A stretch of 64,000 bases of DNA from Alopecurus myosuroides. Its lineage: Eukaryota > Streptophyta > Magnoliopsida > Poales > Poaceae. Shown here piece by piece: positions 45,530-56,474 of the stretch. Position 1 is the first letter of the stretch; every line of letters starts with the position of its first letter. The notes under the pieces were generated by a model. The model worked only from the letters and a program-made list of their open reading frames with translations. It searched no databases and was not told the origin of the DNA. The position numbers and the translations under genes are program-made. The stretch is from NCBI GenBank assembly GCA_028641055.1, contig CM054061.1, positions 56,124,993-56,188,992 on the forward strand, read 5' to 3'.

Positions 45530-46876
45530 GATTAAATTACTATCGATCCCTCTTCTTCTAGTAAAGTGACCAGACAAAAAAGAAATATAGACTGACCAAG
45601 TGGAACATCGTTTGTCGCCCTAAGGATCAGGGTGGACTTGGGATTGAATGTTAGATGTTAAGAATAAGTGTATACTAAGAAAATGGCTTTTTAAACTGCT
45701 TTTCAAAGATGGTATGTGGCATGAATTACTGCACAATAAGAATATTAAAGGCAAGCCACTCACACAGATAGACACTAAGCCCACAGACTCCCCTTTTTGG
45801 AAAGAAATTATGAGAGTCAAACATGATTTTTTCCACCATATTTCCTTTACACTCGGCAATGGGCAAAGTGTTAGATTTTGTGAGGATCCGTGGTTGGATG
45901 GAATATCTTTGGTTGTTCAGTACCTTGATTTTCTTAATAATGTGCGTAGTAAGAATGTGTTGGTAGCAAATGTCATTGGTCAGGAGAAACTAAATATTGA
46001 GTTTAGACGCTCCATGTATGGAGATAGATGGGTTGATTGGTTACATCTGGTTGAGAGATTGATAGCAGTCTTCTTATCAGGCGAGCAAGATTCTTTTGTA
46101 TGGAAATTGACAAGGGGGTCTCCTTAGTTAAATCTTTATATGAGGAACTTATGAATGGAAATACTAGATTCCTACATAAATACCTGTGGAAATTAAAATT
46201 TCCACTAAAGATTAAGATTTTCATATGGTTTCTTTATCGTAAGGAACTACTTACCAAGGATAATCTCGTTAAACGAACATGGACATGGTGTATATAAATG
46301 TGTTTTATGGGATTCAGACAAGACAGTGAACCGATGTTTGTTCATTGTGAGTTTGCAAAAAAAAAATGGACATTAGTCCACTTTACTTTTTTTTAGTATA
46401 ACTCCACCAATTAGTGTTAATAACATGTTTGGTACATGGTTAAATTGGATAGATAAGTCTACTAAAACTAGTATACGCATTGGTGTATGTGCTTTTCTTT
46501 GGGCAATTTGGAATTGCCAGAATGATGTTATCTTTAACAATTTGGTGGCGGGAAATTTTTTGTAGGTGATTCACAAGGCTGCGCATTGGATCCATATGTG
46601 GTCTTACCTACTGCCAGAAGACCAGCGTGGACGTTTGGATGCTGGATGCTTTGGCTGGTGGCGGTCGTTCGTACTATATTCAACAGGGATGGATGGTTGC
46701 ATACTAGGCGACTACAATGGATTGTAGTATGATGGTGTTACTTTTTTGGTTGCTGATCTTTGTGGCCTCTCTGGCTCACCGTTGATTTTTTTTTGGTATT
46801 TGTGGAACTGGAACTCGGATAATTTTCATTAATATAAAATCTGTGGGCATCGCTCTGATTCAGAAGAAAAAAAAAC
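45530..46876 (+). mobile_element. LINE (L1-type) 3' end with poly(A)
   Basis: The frame 45648-46127 and its continuation after a shift near 46110 encode the zinc-binding C-terminal region that follows plant LINE reverse transcriptases (DSPFWKEIMRVKHDFF, GNGQSVRFCEDPWLDG, YLWKLKFPLKIKIFIWFLYRKELLTK). Further homology, without an open frame, continues to about 46640. A 3' UTR ends in CAGAAGAAAAAAAAA at about 46861-46875. The element is 5'-truncated, as usual for LINEs. Its last 430 bp are included in the tandem duplication. Confidence 0.75.
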
Positions 46877-48421
46877 TACCAAACCCCTCTTCTCATTCCT
46901 CAAGTTGAAGGGAAGATTTAAAATTCTAGCCCATTGTTTGAGTTCTGACGGCCTCATGCACTCAACGAATCCTCAAGAATTATTGCATGTTCACATGCCA
47001 CGGTGAACCGTCCCAAACGCGATCACTATCACAATTAGCCTCAAATTCCACCACGAACATGTTCTCCCCGACAGGGCTGAACACGAGTCCACCTGGATTA
47101 CCCCAAGATGGCCTCAACACACCTGCAATTGTTTGTACAGTATATCTAGTGCATTCCGGTATGGAACCTTTCCTACGAGAGCCCACTTTTCACTTCACCG
47201 TCCTCTAGACCATCGATGACCAGCGGCGGCGATTCTTCCGTTGTGAGATCGAGTTTTCCCGTTGCCACATGCATCCATGCCCTTCTTTTCCGGGCGAGAG
47301 AGGCCCCATGCTTCCCCTTGTTGGGACTGTTACACACGATAGCAAAACAACGATAAAGTAAAGCAAGATCGAACCAATATGGACACGAGATTTAAACATG
47401 GAAAACCCTTCCAACAAGGAAGAGAAAAAACCAACGATAGATAAGTCTACTAAAACTAGTATACGCATTGGTGTATGTGCTTTTCTTTGGGCAATTTGGA
47501 ATTGCCAGAATGATGTTATCTTTAACAATTTGGTGGCGGGACATTTTTTGTAGGTGATTCACAAGGCTGCGCATTGGATCCATATGTGGTCTTACCTACT
47601 GCCAGAAGACCAGCGTGGACGTTTGGATGCTGGATGCTTTGGCTGGTGGCGGTCGTTCGTACTATATTCAACAGGGATGGATGGTTGCATACTAGGCGAC
47701 TACAATGGATTGTAGTATGATGGTGTTACTTTTTTGGTTGCTGATCTTTGTGGCCTCTCTGGCTCACCGTTGATTTTTTTTTGGTATTTGTGGAACTGGA
47801 ACTCGGATAATTTTCATTAATATAAAATCTGTGGGCATCGCTCTGATTCAGAAGAAAAAAAAACTACCAAACCCCTCTTCTCATTCCTCAAGTTGAAGGG
47901 AAGATTTAAAATTCTAGCCCATTGTTTGAGTTCTGACGGCCTCATGCACTCAACGAATCCTCAAGAATTATTGCATGTTCACATGCCACGGTGAACCGTC
48001 CCAAACGCGATCACTATCACAATTAGCCTCAAATTCCACCACGAACATGTTCTCCCCGACAGGGCTGAACACGAGTCCACCTGGATTACCCCAAGATGGC
48101 CTCAACACACCTGCAATTGTTTGTACAGTATATCTAGTGCATTCCGGTATGGAACCTTTCCTACGAGAGCCCACTTTTCACTTCACCGTCCTCTAGATCA
48201 TCGATGACCAGCGGCGGCGATTCTTCCGTTGTGAGATCGAGTTTTCCCGTTGCCACATGCATCCATGCCCTTCTTTTCCGGGCGAGAGAGGCCCCATGCT
48301 TCCCCTTGTTGGGACTGTTACACACGATAGCAAAACAACGATAAAGTAAAGCAAGATCGAACCAATATGGACACGAGATTTAAACATGGAAAACCCTTCC
48401 AACAAGGAAGAGAAAAAACCA
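46448..48421. repeat. Recent tandem duplication, 986-bp units
   Basis: 46448-47433 recurs as 47436-48421 (offset 988) with AC between the copies. By eye I see only two differences: GGGAAATTT/GGGACATTT (about 46552/47540) and AGACCATCG/AGATCATCG (about 47208/48196). Each unit holds the 3' end of the LINE with its poly(A), a DUF4283-type fragment (minus) and about 105 bp of the Copia-type LTR end. The duplication is therefore younger than both insertions. It would also look like this if it were an assembly artefact. Confidence 0.9.
46900..48253 (-). pseudogene. DUF4283-type gag/ORF1 fragment, present in both duplication units
   Basis: Each unit (46900-47265 and 47888-48253) encodes on the minus strand ESPPLVID(D/G)LEDGE, then in another frame VLRPSWGNPGGLVFSPVGEN and DRVWDGSPWHV, then in pieces MRPSELK and NLPFNLR. 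This is the N-terminal DUF4283 domain found in ORF1 of plant LINEs and in related zinc-knuckle proteins. Stops and shifts make it a relic. The reading direction is opposite to the adjoining LINE 3' end, so they are separate insertions. Confidence 0.65.
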
Positions 48422-49513
48422 CGGGCTCCAACTAGCAATAATTTACCATTTCAGTCGACGTTACAAACGCGCCGGGATTTACAATACGTGACTTATCCCA
48501 AATAACGGCTTATATAAGGTATATAAAGGCGGTACTTGTTGAATATATTAGAAATTTAGCATAAGATTTAATCCGAAATAATATCACGTATATCATGACA
48601 GTAGCAATTGAACTAAGCATGCAAACATCTAGAGCACTAGATGAACAGATCCAATCTACGGTACAAACAGCAAAGGCTAGACACAGAAATTGCAGTAGGA
48701 TCTTGTACAGGAAGAAGAGAGATACGTACGGTGCAGCGGCACCAGGTGCGGTGTTGTCTGTGTTGTCGCCCATGTCGTCGATGAAGAGGTTGCCGAGGTC
48801 GGGGAAGAAATCGTCGTTGGGGAAGTAGTCGCCGTCAGAAGTCGCGCGAGTGCGCTCTCCAAAAATCTGATCGCCCCTCTCCCGTACAGGATCACAAGAG
48901 ACGGGGTTCCGGAGGCCTGCTGTCCCTTCTCACGGTGCACGCCGGAAGGAGGGATGGAGACGGCTTGATTGGCGGTGCAGTGTTTTAGAACGATGCGAAA
49001 CCATATGACGAAGTGGTGGCTAGGGTTTACCGTATGCGCGTATTTATACTGCGGGCTGGGAGAGACGTGGGCATAACACCACGTCCGAGTGCGCGTATTT
49101 ATACTGCGGGCTGGGAGAGACGTGGGCGTAACTCCACGTCCGAGTCTGTTCGGTTCCACGATCCAAAAGAAGTGGAAGCGGTTTAGGCATTAACGTTTCC
49201 ATTAATTACCAAATTAATGACTTGTTAAGTTTTCTCAACTGGCAAAATAAACGCTCTCGGCTCGGCTCATTCTCGCAATGCGTCGTGACGAGGCAAGACG
49301 GGCGGCGGAGGAGGAGCGCGCGTGTGGAACACCTCTCCTCTTGCCTTACCAACTCATACATGAGCTAGAATGGCTCACCTTATAAGGTGGTGTCATCCTC
49401 TCCAAACTAATAATGTGGGATTAAACTTTAGTCTCACTCTCCACTTGAATCAATTTTAGGATTTTATTGGGCTTAGTTGGGCTATATGGGTGAATCCCAT
49501 ATAAATTCCAACA
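48316..49513 (-). repeat. Copia-type LTR without internal region (about 1.2 kb)
   Basis: On the minus strand it starts TGTTGGAATTTATATGGG (49513) and ends CGTGTGTAACA (48316). TATA-like GTATAAATACGCGC boxes sit at about 49035-49110, followed by a leader and a weak proline/threonine-rich frame. No primer site or internal region adjoins it, so it is a solo or isolated LTR. The flanking 5-mers (GGGAC left, GTACT right) do not match, so rearrangement is possible. The first 118 bp (plus-strand left end) are also present in the upstream duplication unit. Confidence 0.65.
49035..49144 (-). repeat. 55-bp promoter duplication, two copies
   Basis: 49035-49089 and 49090-49144 are nearly identical. Each contains the TATA-like GTATAAATACGCG (minus strand) and the GGACGTGG word. 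The LTR promoter is thus doubled in tandem, giving two potential start sites 55 bp apart. Confidence 0.85.
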
Positions 49514-49844
49514 GTACTGACCTAACTAGGTCGGTAAAGGGTGAATCCAACTCCGACTCGGTAACAACTCGTAACGTCGCTCTACTTGTCAAAAACTCGG
49601 TCTTTTATCAGCGTAAGTGAATTTGGATCACCGAAAAATAACAGGGACCGCATGATGACGGCATGCTATATCACTCCTCAAAGTGCCTTAGTGACGTAGA
49701 TCGAGGAGCGCCGCCGATTTTTCTTCTCGAAACCCTAGTCGCCTATCAGGGGTTTCCTAGGTTTTCCGAGAACTCGTTCGCTCGCCTTGCATGTACTTAC
49801 ATTTGCGGCGAGTGGGCATAGTTGTCTATTGGGAGCACGGTAGA
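49514..49844. other. Unassigned stretch between the Copia-type LTR and MITE 1
   Basis: GC-balanced DNA with CTCGGT words and no credible frame. I cannot assign it. Confidence 0.3.
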
Positions 49845-50362
49845 GATGCTCATAGTGGGGAGTAACTTAGAATAGTAACTTGCCAATGTTACTAGTTTAT
49901 GTTACTACCCTTATAGTGGGGAGTAACATAAGTGTGGTGTCATGCATCCGTGCATTTCTTAGTTTATAGACTCATAGTGCATTGGTATGTGTGATGTTAT
50001 GGTAACATATTACTCCCTCGGTTTTTATTTACTTTGCGTTTTGGAGTTTTTTAAAGTCAAACTTTTTAAAGTTTGACCAAATATGTACAAAAAGATATCA
50101 ACTATTATAATATAAAATATATTTAATATGAAAATATATCTTATAAAGATTCTAATAGTACTAAAACTATATTGTAGATTTAATGTATTTTGCGAAATAG
50201 TTGGTCAAACTTTATAAAGTTTGACTTTGACTAAACCTAAAACGCAAAGTAATTGTGAATGGAGGGAGTATGTTACCACAACCATCTCTCTCCTTATTAA
50301 TATGTGTCACATCATCTTTTTTGTCTAAATGTGTGTGATGTTACCATCCACTATGAGCAGCC
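49845..50362. repeat. MITE 1 of a GCTCATAGTGG family, with a Stowaway nested inside
   Basis: The ends GATGCTCATAGTGGGGAGTAAC and GTTACCATCCACTATGAGCAGC are imperfect inverted repeats. The interior is rich in GTTACT/AGTAAC words. It is split by the Stowaway at 50013-50268. Without that insert it is about 260 bp. The superfamily is uncertain. Confidence 0.7.
50013..50268. repeat. Stowaway MITE (256 bp) nested in MITE 1
   Basis: Starts CTCCCTCGGTTTTTATTTAC and ends GAATGGAGGGAG, flanked by TA at 50011-50012 and 50269-50270. Subterminal AAAGTCAAACTTT words are mirrored at the other side. Confidence 0.88.
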
Positions 50363-50365
50363 TTA

Positions 50366-50885
50366 GGCTAGTCACAATGGAGACTAACATACTCCCTTCG
50401 TCCACGAATAAGTGTACATCTATTTTTACTCTTAGTCAAACTTTTTAAGCTTTGACCAAATTTATAGAAAATTGTAGCAATATATATGATATCGAATGAA
50501 ATGATATGGTTTAAAACTTCATGTCAAAGCAAATCTATTGATATTAATTTGGTGTCATAAATGTTAATACTTTTCCTGATAAAGTTAGTCAAAGTTTAAT
50601 AAATTTAACCGCCGAAAAAGGAAAACATACACTTTATCGTGGACGGAGGGAGTACACTAGTAACATACACGTTTTTTTAGACTATGTTACTACATCCGTA
50701 GTGGAAAGTAACATTAGGTAGTGTATATTAATTAGGCTATAGACTCATTGTGTGTTGGAATGTGTGATGTTACGGTAACATAGCTAGTTACCACCCCGTC
50801 TCTCTCATCATTAAATATGTGTCACATTATTTTCTTACCTACGTGGCACTGATGTTATTAGCTATATTACTCCCACTGTGACCAG
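50366..50885. repeat. MITE 2, same family as MITE 1, with its own nested Stowaway
   Basis: Ends GGCTAGTCACAATGG and CCCACTGTGACCAGAG are inverted repeats related to those of MITE 1. The interiors share TATAGACTCAT(A/T)GTG, GTGTGATGTTA(T/C)GGTAACATA and TATGTGTCACAT. Only about 3 bp separate it from MITE 1. It is split by the Stowaway at 50392-50652. Confidence 0.7.
50392..50652. repeat. Stowaway MITE (261 bp) nested in MITE 2
   Basis: Starts CTCCCTTCGTCCACGAATAA and ends TCGTGGACGGAGGGAG, flanked by TA at 50390-50391 and 50653-50654. It differs in sequence from the Stowaway in MITE 1, so the two were separate insertions. Confidence 0.88.
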
Positions 50886-51044
50886 AGTACGTATACTCGT
50901 GCGAGTATAAAGAGGCGTCCTAATAAAAAGACGTTGGCCCGGTATTACCGTAGTTCCTGCCCGCTCCGTAGGAACATCGATCGTGATGCGAGTTGTTTTC
51001 CGATTCGGTGACGTTGGTCTGAAAATCGGAACAAACCTCTACCC

Positions 51045-51061
51045 ATATATAGGCTATATAG
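51045..51061 (+). promoter_or_regulatory. TATA box of F-box gene A
   Basis: ATATATAGGCTATATAG lies about 110-125 bp upstream of the ATG at 51170, a usual distance for a plant core promoter with a short leader. Confidence 0.55.
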
Positions 51062-51169
51062 CTAGGCCTATAGACACGCAGCGGTGCACAAATCACGCGA
51101 TCCATAACTGTATAATCCACCGGTGTCAACTACGTACACATGCAAGCCACGAGTGCCACATCTGCATCT

Positions 51170-52531
51170 ATGGCGTCGTCGATTCCTCCGTGGTCTGAAA
51201 CTCCCCGTGACATGCTGGATCTCGTCATCGACCGCCTCGTTTCCTCCAGTGCTGAGCGGAGCCACTTCTCCACGGCGTGGTCTCGAGTACTACGGCTCCT
51301 CGGTTTCTCTGACGACGACTTCCAGGCGGCGCGCCGTGCCCGGTACTCGGTCTGTGCTGATCGCGCTCGCTTCCGCGCCGTGTGCCGTTCGTGGCATTTG
51401 GCTATGCGCCGGCACAGCCCTGCTCCACGGCAGCTCCCCTGGATTGTCATGTCAGACGGCACGTTTCTGACACCCTCAGACACTGACAGCTTTTCCTCAA
51501 CCCGCCGGCTTCCCTCCCTGCCCAAGAAGGCGAGATGCGTCGCCTCCGCTGACAGTTGGCTCCTCATCGACTGCCCGGAAGCGAAGAAGATGCACAGCTA
51601 CTCCTTGCACAATCCTTTCACTAACACGACTGTGCCGCTCCCCGAGCTCGATGCTGTGCTCGCTGACGCTACCGAGCTTTTCAAGATCTACAGAGTGCGC
51701 TTGCGGTCGACACCTCGCGATGTCATCGCGATCATCACCAACAATTGGAATTACCCTATCATCTTACTTCGGCCAGGGAAGGGCGTGTGGTTGCCCAAGC
51801 CACAAACTGCTCCTTTCATCTACATCATCGACCTTGCATTTCTTGGAGACAAACTATATGGAATCACTCAAGCCGAGGATCTTGTCTATCTAGGTATAGA
51901 TTTCGACAACAATGGCATGCCCACCATTACAGCTATCGAGCGCGTCATCAGGCATCCACCGGGCCATTATTATTTCGATGTATGGAGGGACGATGATGAA
52001 AGTATTGACTCCACCAACGAGGTCCCGGATGATGACGAGGAACATAACGAGGAACCGATCGAGGTGGACCACGTCCTAGAAGAACTGCAGAAGAAAACAG
52101 GTGACGGCATGGTTCTCGAAGGCGTTAGTAAGTATCGAGATTATAGTGTGCCATACTATCCCAAGGATCTAGTAACTTCCCACTTGTACCTAATCGAGTC
52201 ATGTGGGAAACTATTCATGGTGAGCCGACACATCCAAGTTCCTTGGTATAGTCTCAACTTCTCACCCATGGTAAAGGTTTATGAGGCGGATATCAGAGAA
52301 GGCGCGCACCGCTGGGTGCCGGTTTCAGGTGGGATAGGCAGCCAGGCAATGTTCATCAGCAAATTCTTCTGCAAGTCCGTTTCTACTCGTGATGAGGCGG
52401 ACCAAGATGCTCTTCATTTTATCGACACGGGCGAGAAATACAACATCAAATCCCAAACTTTGAGCGAGGCCTCCAAAGAAATTTTTTACCATGAGGCCAT
52501 GTTGATCTTTTCTCCGGAGTTAGTGGTTTAA
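51170..52531 (+). CDS. F-box protein with DUF295 domain (paralog A)
   Basis: An intact 453-aa single-exon frame. I prefer the ATG at 51170 (MASSIPPWSETPRDMLDL) over the one 30 nt upstream because paralog B begins the same way. The F-box is split: LDLVIDRL near residues 16-23 and the hallmark DRARFRAVCRSWHLAMRR near 64-81, with about 38 residues between that normal F-boxes lack. The DUF295 (KIB-like beta-propeller) region follows: LPWIVMSDGTF, YSLHNPFTNTTVPLPEL, VWLPKPQTAPFIYIIDLAFLG, an acidic spacer (about 270-300), and GIGSQAMFISKFFCKSV before the end. In the family, F-box proteins recruit targets to SCF ubiquitin ligases; the large grass DUF295 group is mostly uncharacterised. The 1.2-kb block of MITEs lies directly upstream. 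Confidence 0.88.
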   Translation: MASSIPPWSETPRDMLDLVIDRLVSSSAERSHFSTAWSRVLRLLGFSDDDFQAARRARYSVCADRARFRAVCRSWHLAMRRHSPAPRQLPWIVMSDGTFLTPSDTDSFSSTRRLPSLPKKARCVASADSWLLIDCPEAKKMHSYSLHNPFTNTTVPLPELDAVLADATELFKIYRVRLRSTPRDVIAIITNNWNYPIILLRPGKGVWLPKPQTAPFIYIIDLAFLGDKLYGITQAEDLVYLGIDFDNNGMPTITAIERVIRHPPGHYYFDVWRDDDESIDSTNEVPDDDEEHNEEPIEVDHVLEELQKKTGDGMVLEGVSKYRDYSVPYYPKDLVTSHLYLIESCGKLFMVSRHIQVPWYSLNFSPMVKVYEADIREGAHRWVPVSGGIGSQAMFISKFFCKSVSTRDEADQDALHFIDTGEKYNIKSQTLSEASKEIFYHEAMLIFSPELVV

Positions 52532-53682
52532 TAGTTTATCTAACAATTTAGAAAAATAGCATTTGTAATAATATTGTCGTTTCCTATTTTGATTTAGAAG
52601 GCAACTGCACTATGTTGTACAAAGTTGAATTGTAAAAAAAAAAATTGCACAAAGCTGAACTGCACAAAGTGGCAACCTAGACTACCAAGTGGCCATATCA
52701 AAAAAGAAGGCTACCAGGTCGTTTTTTATTTTTCGCTTTCTAAACTGTTTGGTTGTGTTCTTCTCTACAAGTACAGTTTGTATTAAGATTCATGACCGCA
52801 AAAGAACCATTCTTAACTGCAAGTATAACTTTTCTACAATTTGCAATTGTTCTTGACAACAAAAGAGCCACTAATTTCAGAATATGATGTAGCAAATAGG
52901 TTGACATGAGATGAAGACCAGTAAACTAAGGTTTTTTCCTACTTCCTGTTCCTCTATAATAAAAAGTTGGCCATTCATCAAATTCTTCTACTTCCTGGCG
53001 TCCATCACCAACCCCATCTTTTCTGGTGTAAAAATGCACGGGCCAGCCTCCGGGAGGAACACAGTCAAACGAATAACTTGCACGGGTTCTGCTAAGTCAT
53101 CACTTTTTAATACGGAGTATAGTTTCTCTGATGGTGCTGGGGTTGACGAGGTGAGGTTTCCGGGAGCCTTTTCCCTCCCGCTCTCCGATCCTAGCTCTAC
53201 GACCAAGTCGTACCACCAGGGTTCCACATCACAATATTCCAAAACATAAAAGGTTTCGATCAGGCAGTCGATCTCACGCAAAGACGCATCAGCAAGCACA
53301 GAAGTAGCATACAAGATAGAAAATCAAGATCTGAGCCCATCTTTTAGATTTCTTACTGCTGCCAGCACCTTGCCCAACGCCTCTCTGTCCCCCAGCTTGC
53401 TGAACAACCTCTAACTCTGCATGAATAACATCACTTTGACTATGCAATCAGCAGGATGGTTAGTAAAAATGCTTTGGTAATCATCCTGTTACGTACATAC
53501 CACAAGAAACAAAACATAAAGGTGCGCATGCACCCTTGACAAACCTTGCACAATTGTTTGGAATTCACGAGCCACAACTACATTCCAAGTGCATGAAAGC
53601 AATTAGGGAAACAAGCTAACATATACTTGGAAGAACTGCATTCAGAGACTTACGAAGAATGGTGGATGGGTGAACTTAGACC
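52532..53682. other. 3' flank of gene A, with a small minus-strand frame of unknown origin
   Basis: Mostly AT-rich. The 52988-53314 minus frame (108 aa, starting MYATSVLADASLREIDCLIE) has normal-looking composition but no domain I recognise, no promoter evidence, and is probably a gene or transposon fragment. No other gene seen. Confidence 0.35.
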
Positions 53683-54690
53683 GACTCTAGCAGTAACCCT
53701 AAAGGCATTTTCAGTTTGCGGAGGTGCGGATCGTAGCAGAGCCTGTGAGCACGGATTGGAAACGGAAATTTCACGATTTTGGCGGGGTACAGACGGACGA
53801 ACACTGGTTGTTCCTCGCCGAGAGTGCAGACAAAACTAATTAAACATAAATGGCGATGAATTAGGGTTTACCGCCGCACCCTACATCTACGAAGATGCCG
53901 AAAATGCCCAGCACCAACTTCGTCGGGGCTTCAACTTCCACGGCGCGACACAGTCTTCGTTCGCTGGAGGAGAAGGAGCAGACTTGGGTGAAATGAGACA
54001 CCCGAATGGCGTCCCACTCGCGCTTCTTCGCCTGCACCTCCACGTTCGTGCGAAGGCCGCGCTCCAGCTGTGTGTCGTTGAACGCCTCCAAGTGCTACTC
54101 ATAGTGGCGACGTCTCGTCCTCTGCCTCCGCTCTCTTTCGAATCTCTTCTCGATGGCAAGCTGGACGAGGTCGTCCTCGGTCTCTAGGAAGGAGAACGCG
54201 GCGCCGATGCTATCCTCCTCGTCGGAGTTGTCCTCCCCTTGGAACCGCATCACCATCGGCGGTGACCGCAAGGGGGACTGTGCTGGAAGAGGCCTCCTAG
54301 CCGTTGAAGAATCCCGGTGCCGCGTCGTGGATGTCATCATGCTCGTCGATGCGCGGCACACACATGGTTGCTCTATGGCCACATCGCGCGATTACGACTG
54401 CGGCGGGGCTAACCTACATGGCGATCTACCGGAATCGCTGGCCGGAGGAGTAGCCTGTCTACGGCGGCGGTGAGAAATTGCGGCGGAGGGTGTTAGGTTC
54501 AACTCGGATTTTCCCCGTGAACGGCCCGGGAACCCTTTCATATATCAGCTATTGGAGGATTCCTGGCCCCCGAACCGCGTTTTCAGTCCGAGCGGGCTTT
54601 ACGTTTTCGGCTAGGGCGCAGAAACTGAGCCTGACCCCTAAAGCCACCAGAACTTTCCAGTTCTTCCCTTTTAGGGGTACTGCTCCCTCG
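53683..54690. mobile_element. Possible non-autonomous DNA transposon, about 1 kb
   Basis: TAGCAGTAACCCTAAA at 53689-53704 is matched in inverted form by TTTAGGGGTACTGCTC at about 54670-54685 (14 of 16 positions). The interior encodes on the minus strand broken pieces of one protein (SIGAAFSFLETEDDLVQLAI, AFNDTQLERGLRTNVEVQAK). Such TIRs with CCCTAAA resemble PIF/Harbinger-type or other grass DNA elements, but I found no clear target duplication. Confidence 0.4.
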
Positions 54691-54739
54691 CACCCGAAAC
54701 TTCAATTGGGTTGCAACTAATTGTTCCCATCTCCCTTGA

Positions 54740-55740
54740 GGGCATTGATTGTCCTATCCTAGAGTCTGAGGTCCTTCATGTCATATCCTCTATGTATTTC
54801 GACAAGGCTCTCGGCCTGGACGGATAAACCAGAGCCTTCTTCAAAGCCCGTTGGCCTACTAACAAGTTCGACATCATGAGGATGATTGAACTGTTTCCTA
54901 ACCTCCACGAAGAGAACTTCCAGTGGTTCAACTCATCTTTTGCCACCTTGCTACCCAAAAAAGAGGGGGTAGAGGGTATTCGTGACTTTTGGCCTATTAG
55001 CCTCATTAACACTATTGCCAAGATTATCTCCAAAGTTCTTGCCTTCCGCCTCATGTTCCACATGAACAACCTCGTCTCCAATGCGCAAAGTATTTTCATT
55101 TAAACTTGACGCATTCATGATAACTTATTCTTCATCCAGAATTTTGATAGGCGCTTGCATCAGAATAAGTCACCCACGTTGTTGTTCAAGTTGGATATCA
55201 AGAAGGCCTTCTATTCGATTCAATGGGACTGCATCATTGACGTTCTGCTAGTATAGATTGCCAAATTGGCTCTCGATCCTTCTTTCTAGTGCCTCATCTA
55301 GGATTCTTCTAAATGGTGTACCTGGCGATATGATTCATCATGGCACGAGGATGCAACAACGGGACCCCTGTCACCGCTACTCTTCATCAATGGCATTGAT
55401 CCCTTACATCAACTCCTTAGGATCTCGACGGATTTGGGGCTTTTATTCTGTGTATATGGGAGAGGTCTTAGCCTTCGAATGTCTATTTATGTAGATCATG
55501 TATTCCGCTTTCTTAAACCCATTGCGAATAATGTGCAAACCATTGCTTCCATTCTTGCGGATTTTAGAGAGGCCACTGGTCTCGTCGCCAATTTTTTGAA
55601 GAGTTGTGTCTTGCCAATCCATTGCTCCAATATTAATACTGATGCGGTTTTGGCTGGTCTTCCCGTAGTCCGCGCCAACTTCCCGCTACTTTGTCTTGAC
55701 CTTCCCTTGTCTAACCATTGCCTGTAGAAGGTGGATTTAC
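54740..55740 (+). pseudogene. LINE reverse transcriptase fragment, active site lost
   Basis: Pieces in order: DKALGLDG-like start (about 54800), FATLLPKKEGVEGIRDFWPISLINTIAKIISK (54930-55040), LLFKLDIKKAF (about 55180), SSASSRILLNGVPGD (about 55285), then the active-site region. There the family's YADD is YVDH (TAT GTA GAT CAT, 55488-55499). DFREATGLVANFLKS follows. Several stops lie between the pieces. The C-terminal zinc region seen in the other LINE (45648) is absent, so this is an internal fragment. Confidence 0.75.
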
Positions 55741-56474
55741 CATTGTCCGTAGAAGGTGGATTTTTAGAGGACAAGATTTTGTCCAAGTTTCCCATTCGAA
55801 CTGGCAAGCATCTCACCGCTCGGGGCCAATGCACTTGGGCTAAGTCTGTTGGATGTATACCCAAGAGACAATACGATACATCAGTTTCATGATTAATGTA
55901 TTATGTTTTTATGTTATACCTATTGTGGTCACTGAATATGAGATTCAGAGAAAAATCTATACACACATGTAGAGACATAAACACACAGTTATAACCCTTC
56001 GTCATGTATCGTAGAAAAATCGTTAATATTATATGACATTGTTTTCCTGGTCATGGACATTTGTTATGTCAATATTAATGGGAACACATTGTTGTTTAAA
56101 AAATGTCGATGGTCAGACCCAAGTAGTTGAGATACTATGAGATGTTTTGTTATCTAGTATCAGCACAAGATGGTTATTTTGTGTGGTTCCTCATACCATG
56201 AGAATATACGATGATGTTCACGGTAGAGATCGTTTTGTATAGTCAAGTATCACACAGTAAATTGGGTGATCGAAAAGGCTAACACTGGATGGTCTCGAAA
56301 TTTTCTTATCATCGTGATAGTTCAATACTAGGAATTACTCTCTAGATAATAGAGAGATACATCCAGGATCCCCTTGGTGAAATATTATTGGTAAATGAGT
56401 CTGCGCATACAAAGACATGACACCAGTCATGGTGCTACTATGATACGGTAACGGGTAGAAGGAATCATACAAAG
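55741..56474. other. Unassigned DNA between LINE fragment and element 5
   Basis: AT-rich and without frames. It may be part of another LTR, but I could not match it to anything else in the window. Confidence 0.3.

Noticed and set aside
45648..46297. Possible host gene on the plus strand
   Set aside because: The protein is the zinc-binding C-terminal region of a plant LINE, with a frameshift and a downstream poly(A) tract.
48510..49159. Minus-strand ORFs of 87 and 160 codons
   Set aside because: They lie within the Copia-type LTR downstream of its TATA boxes and overlap the 55-bp duplication; composition is low-complexity Thr/Ser/Pro.
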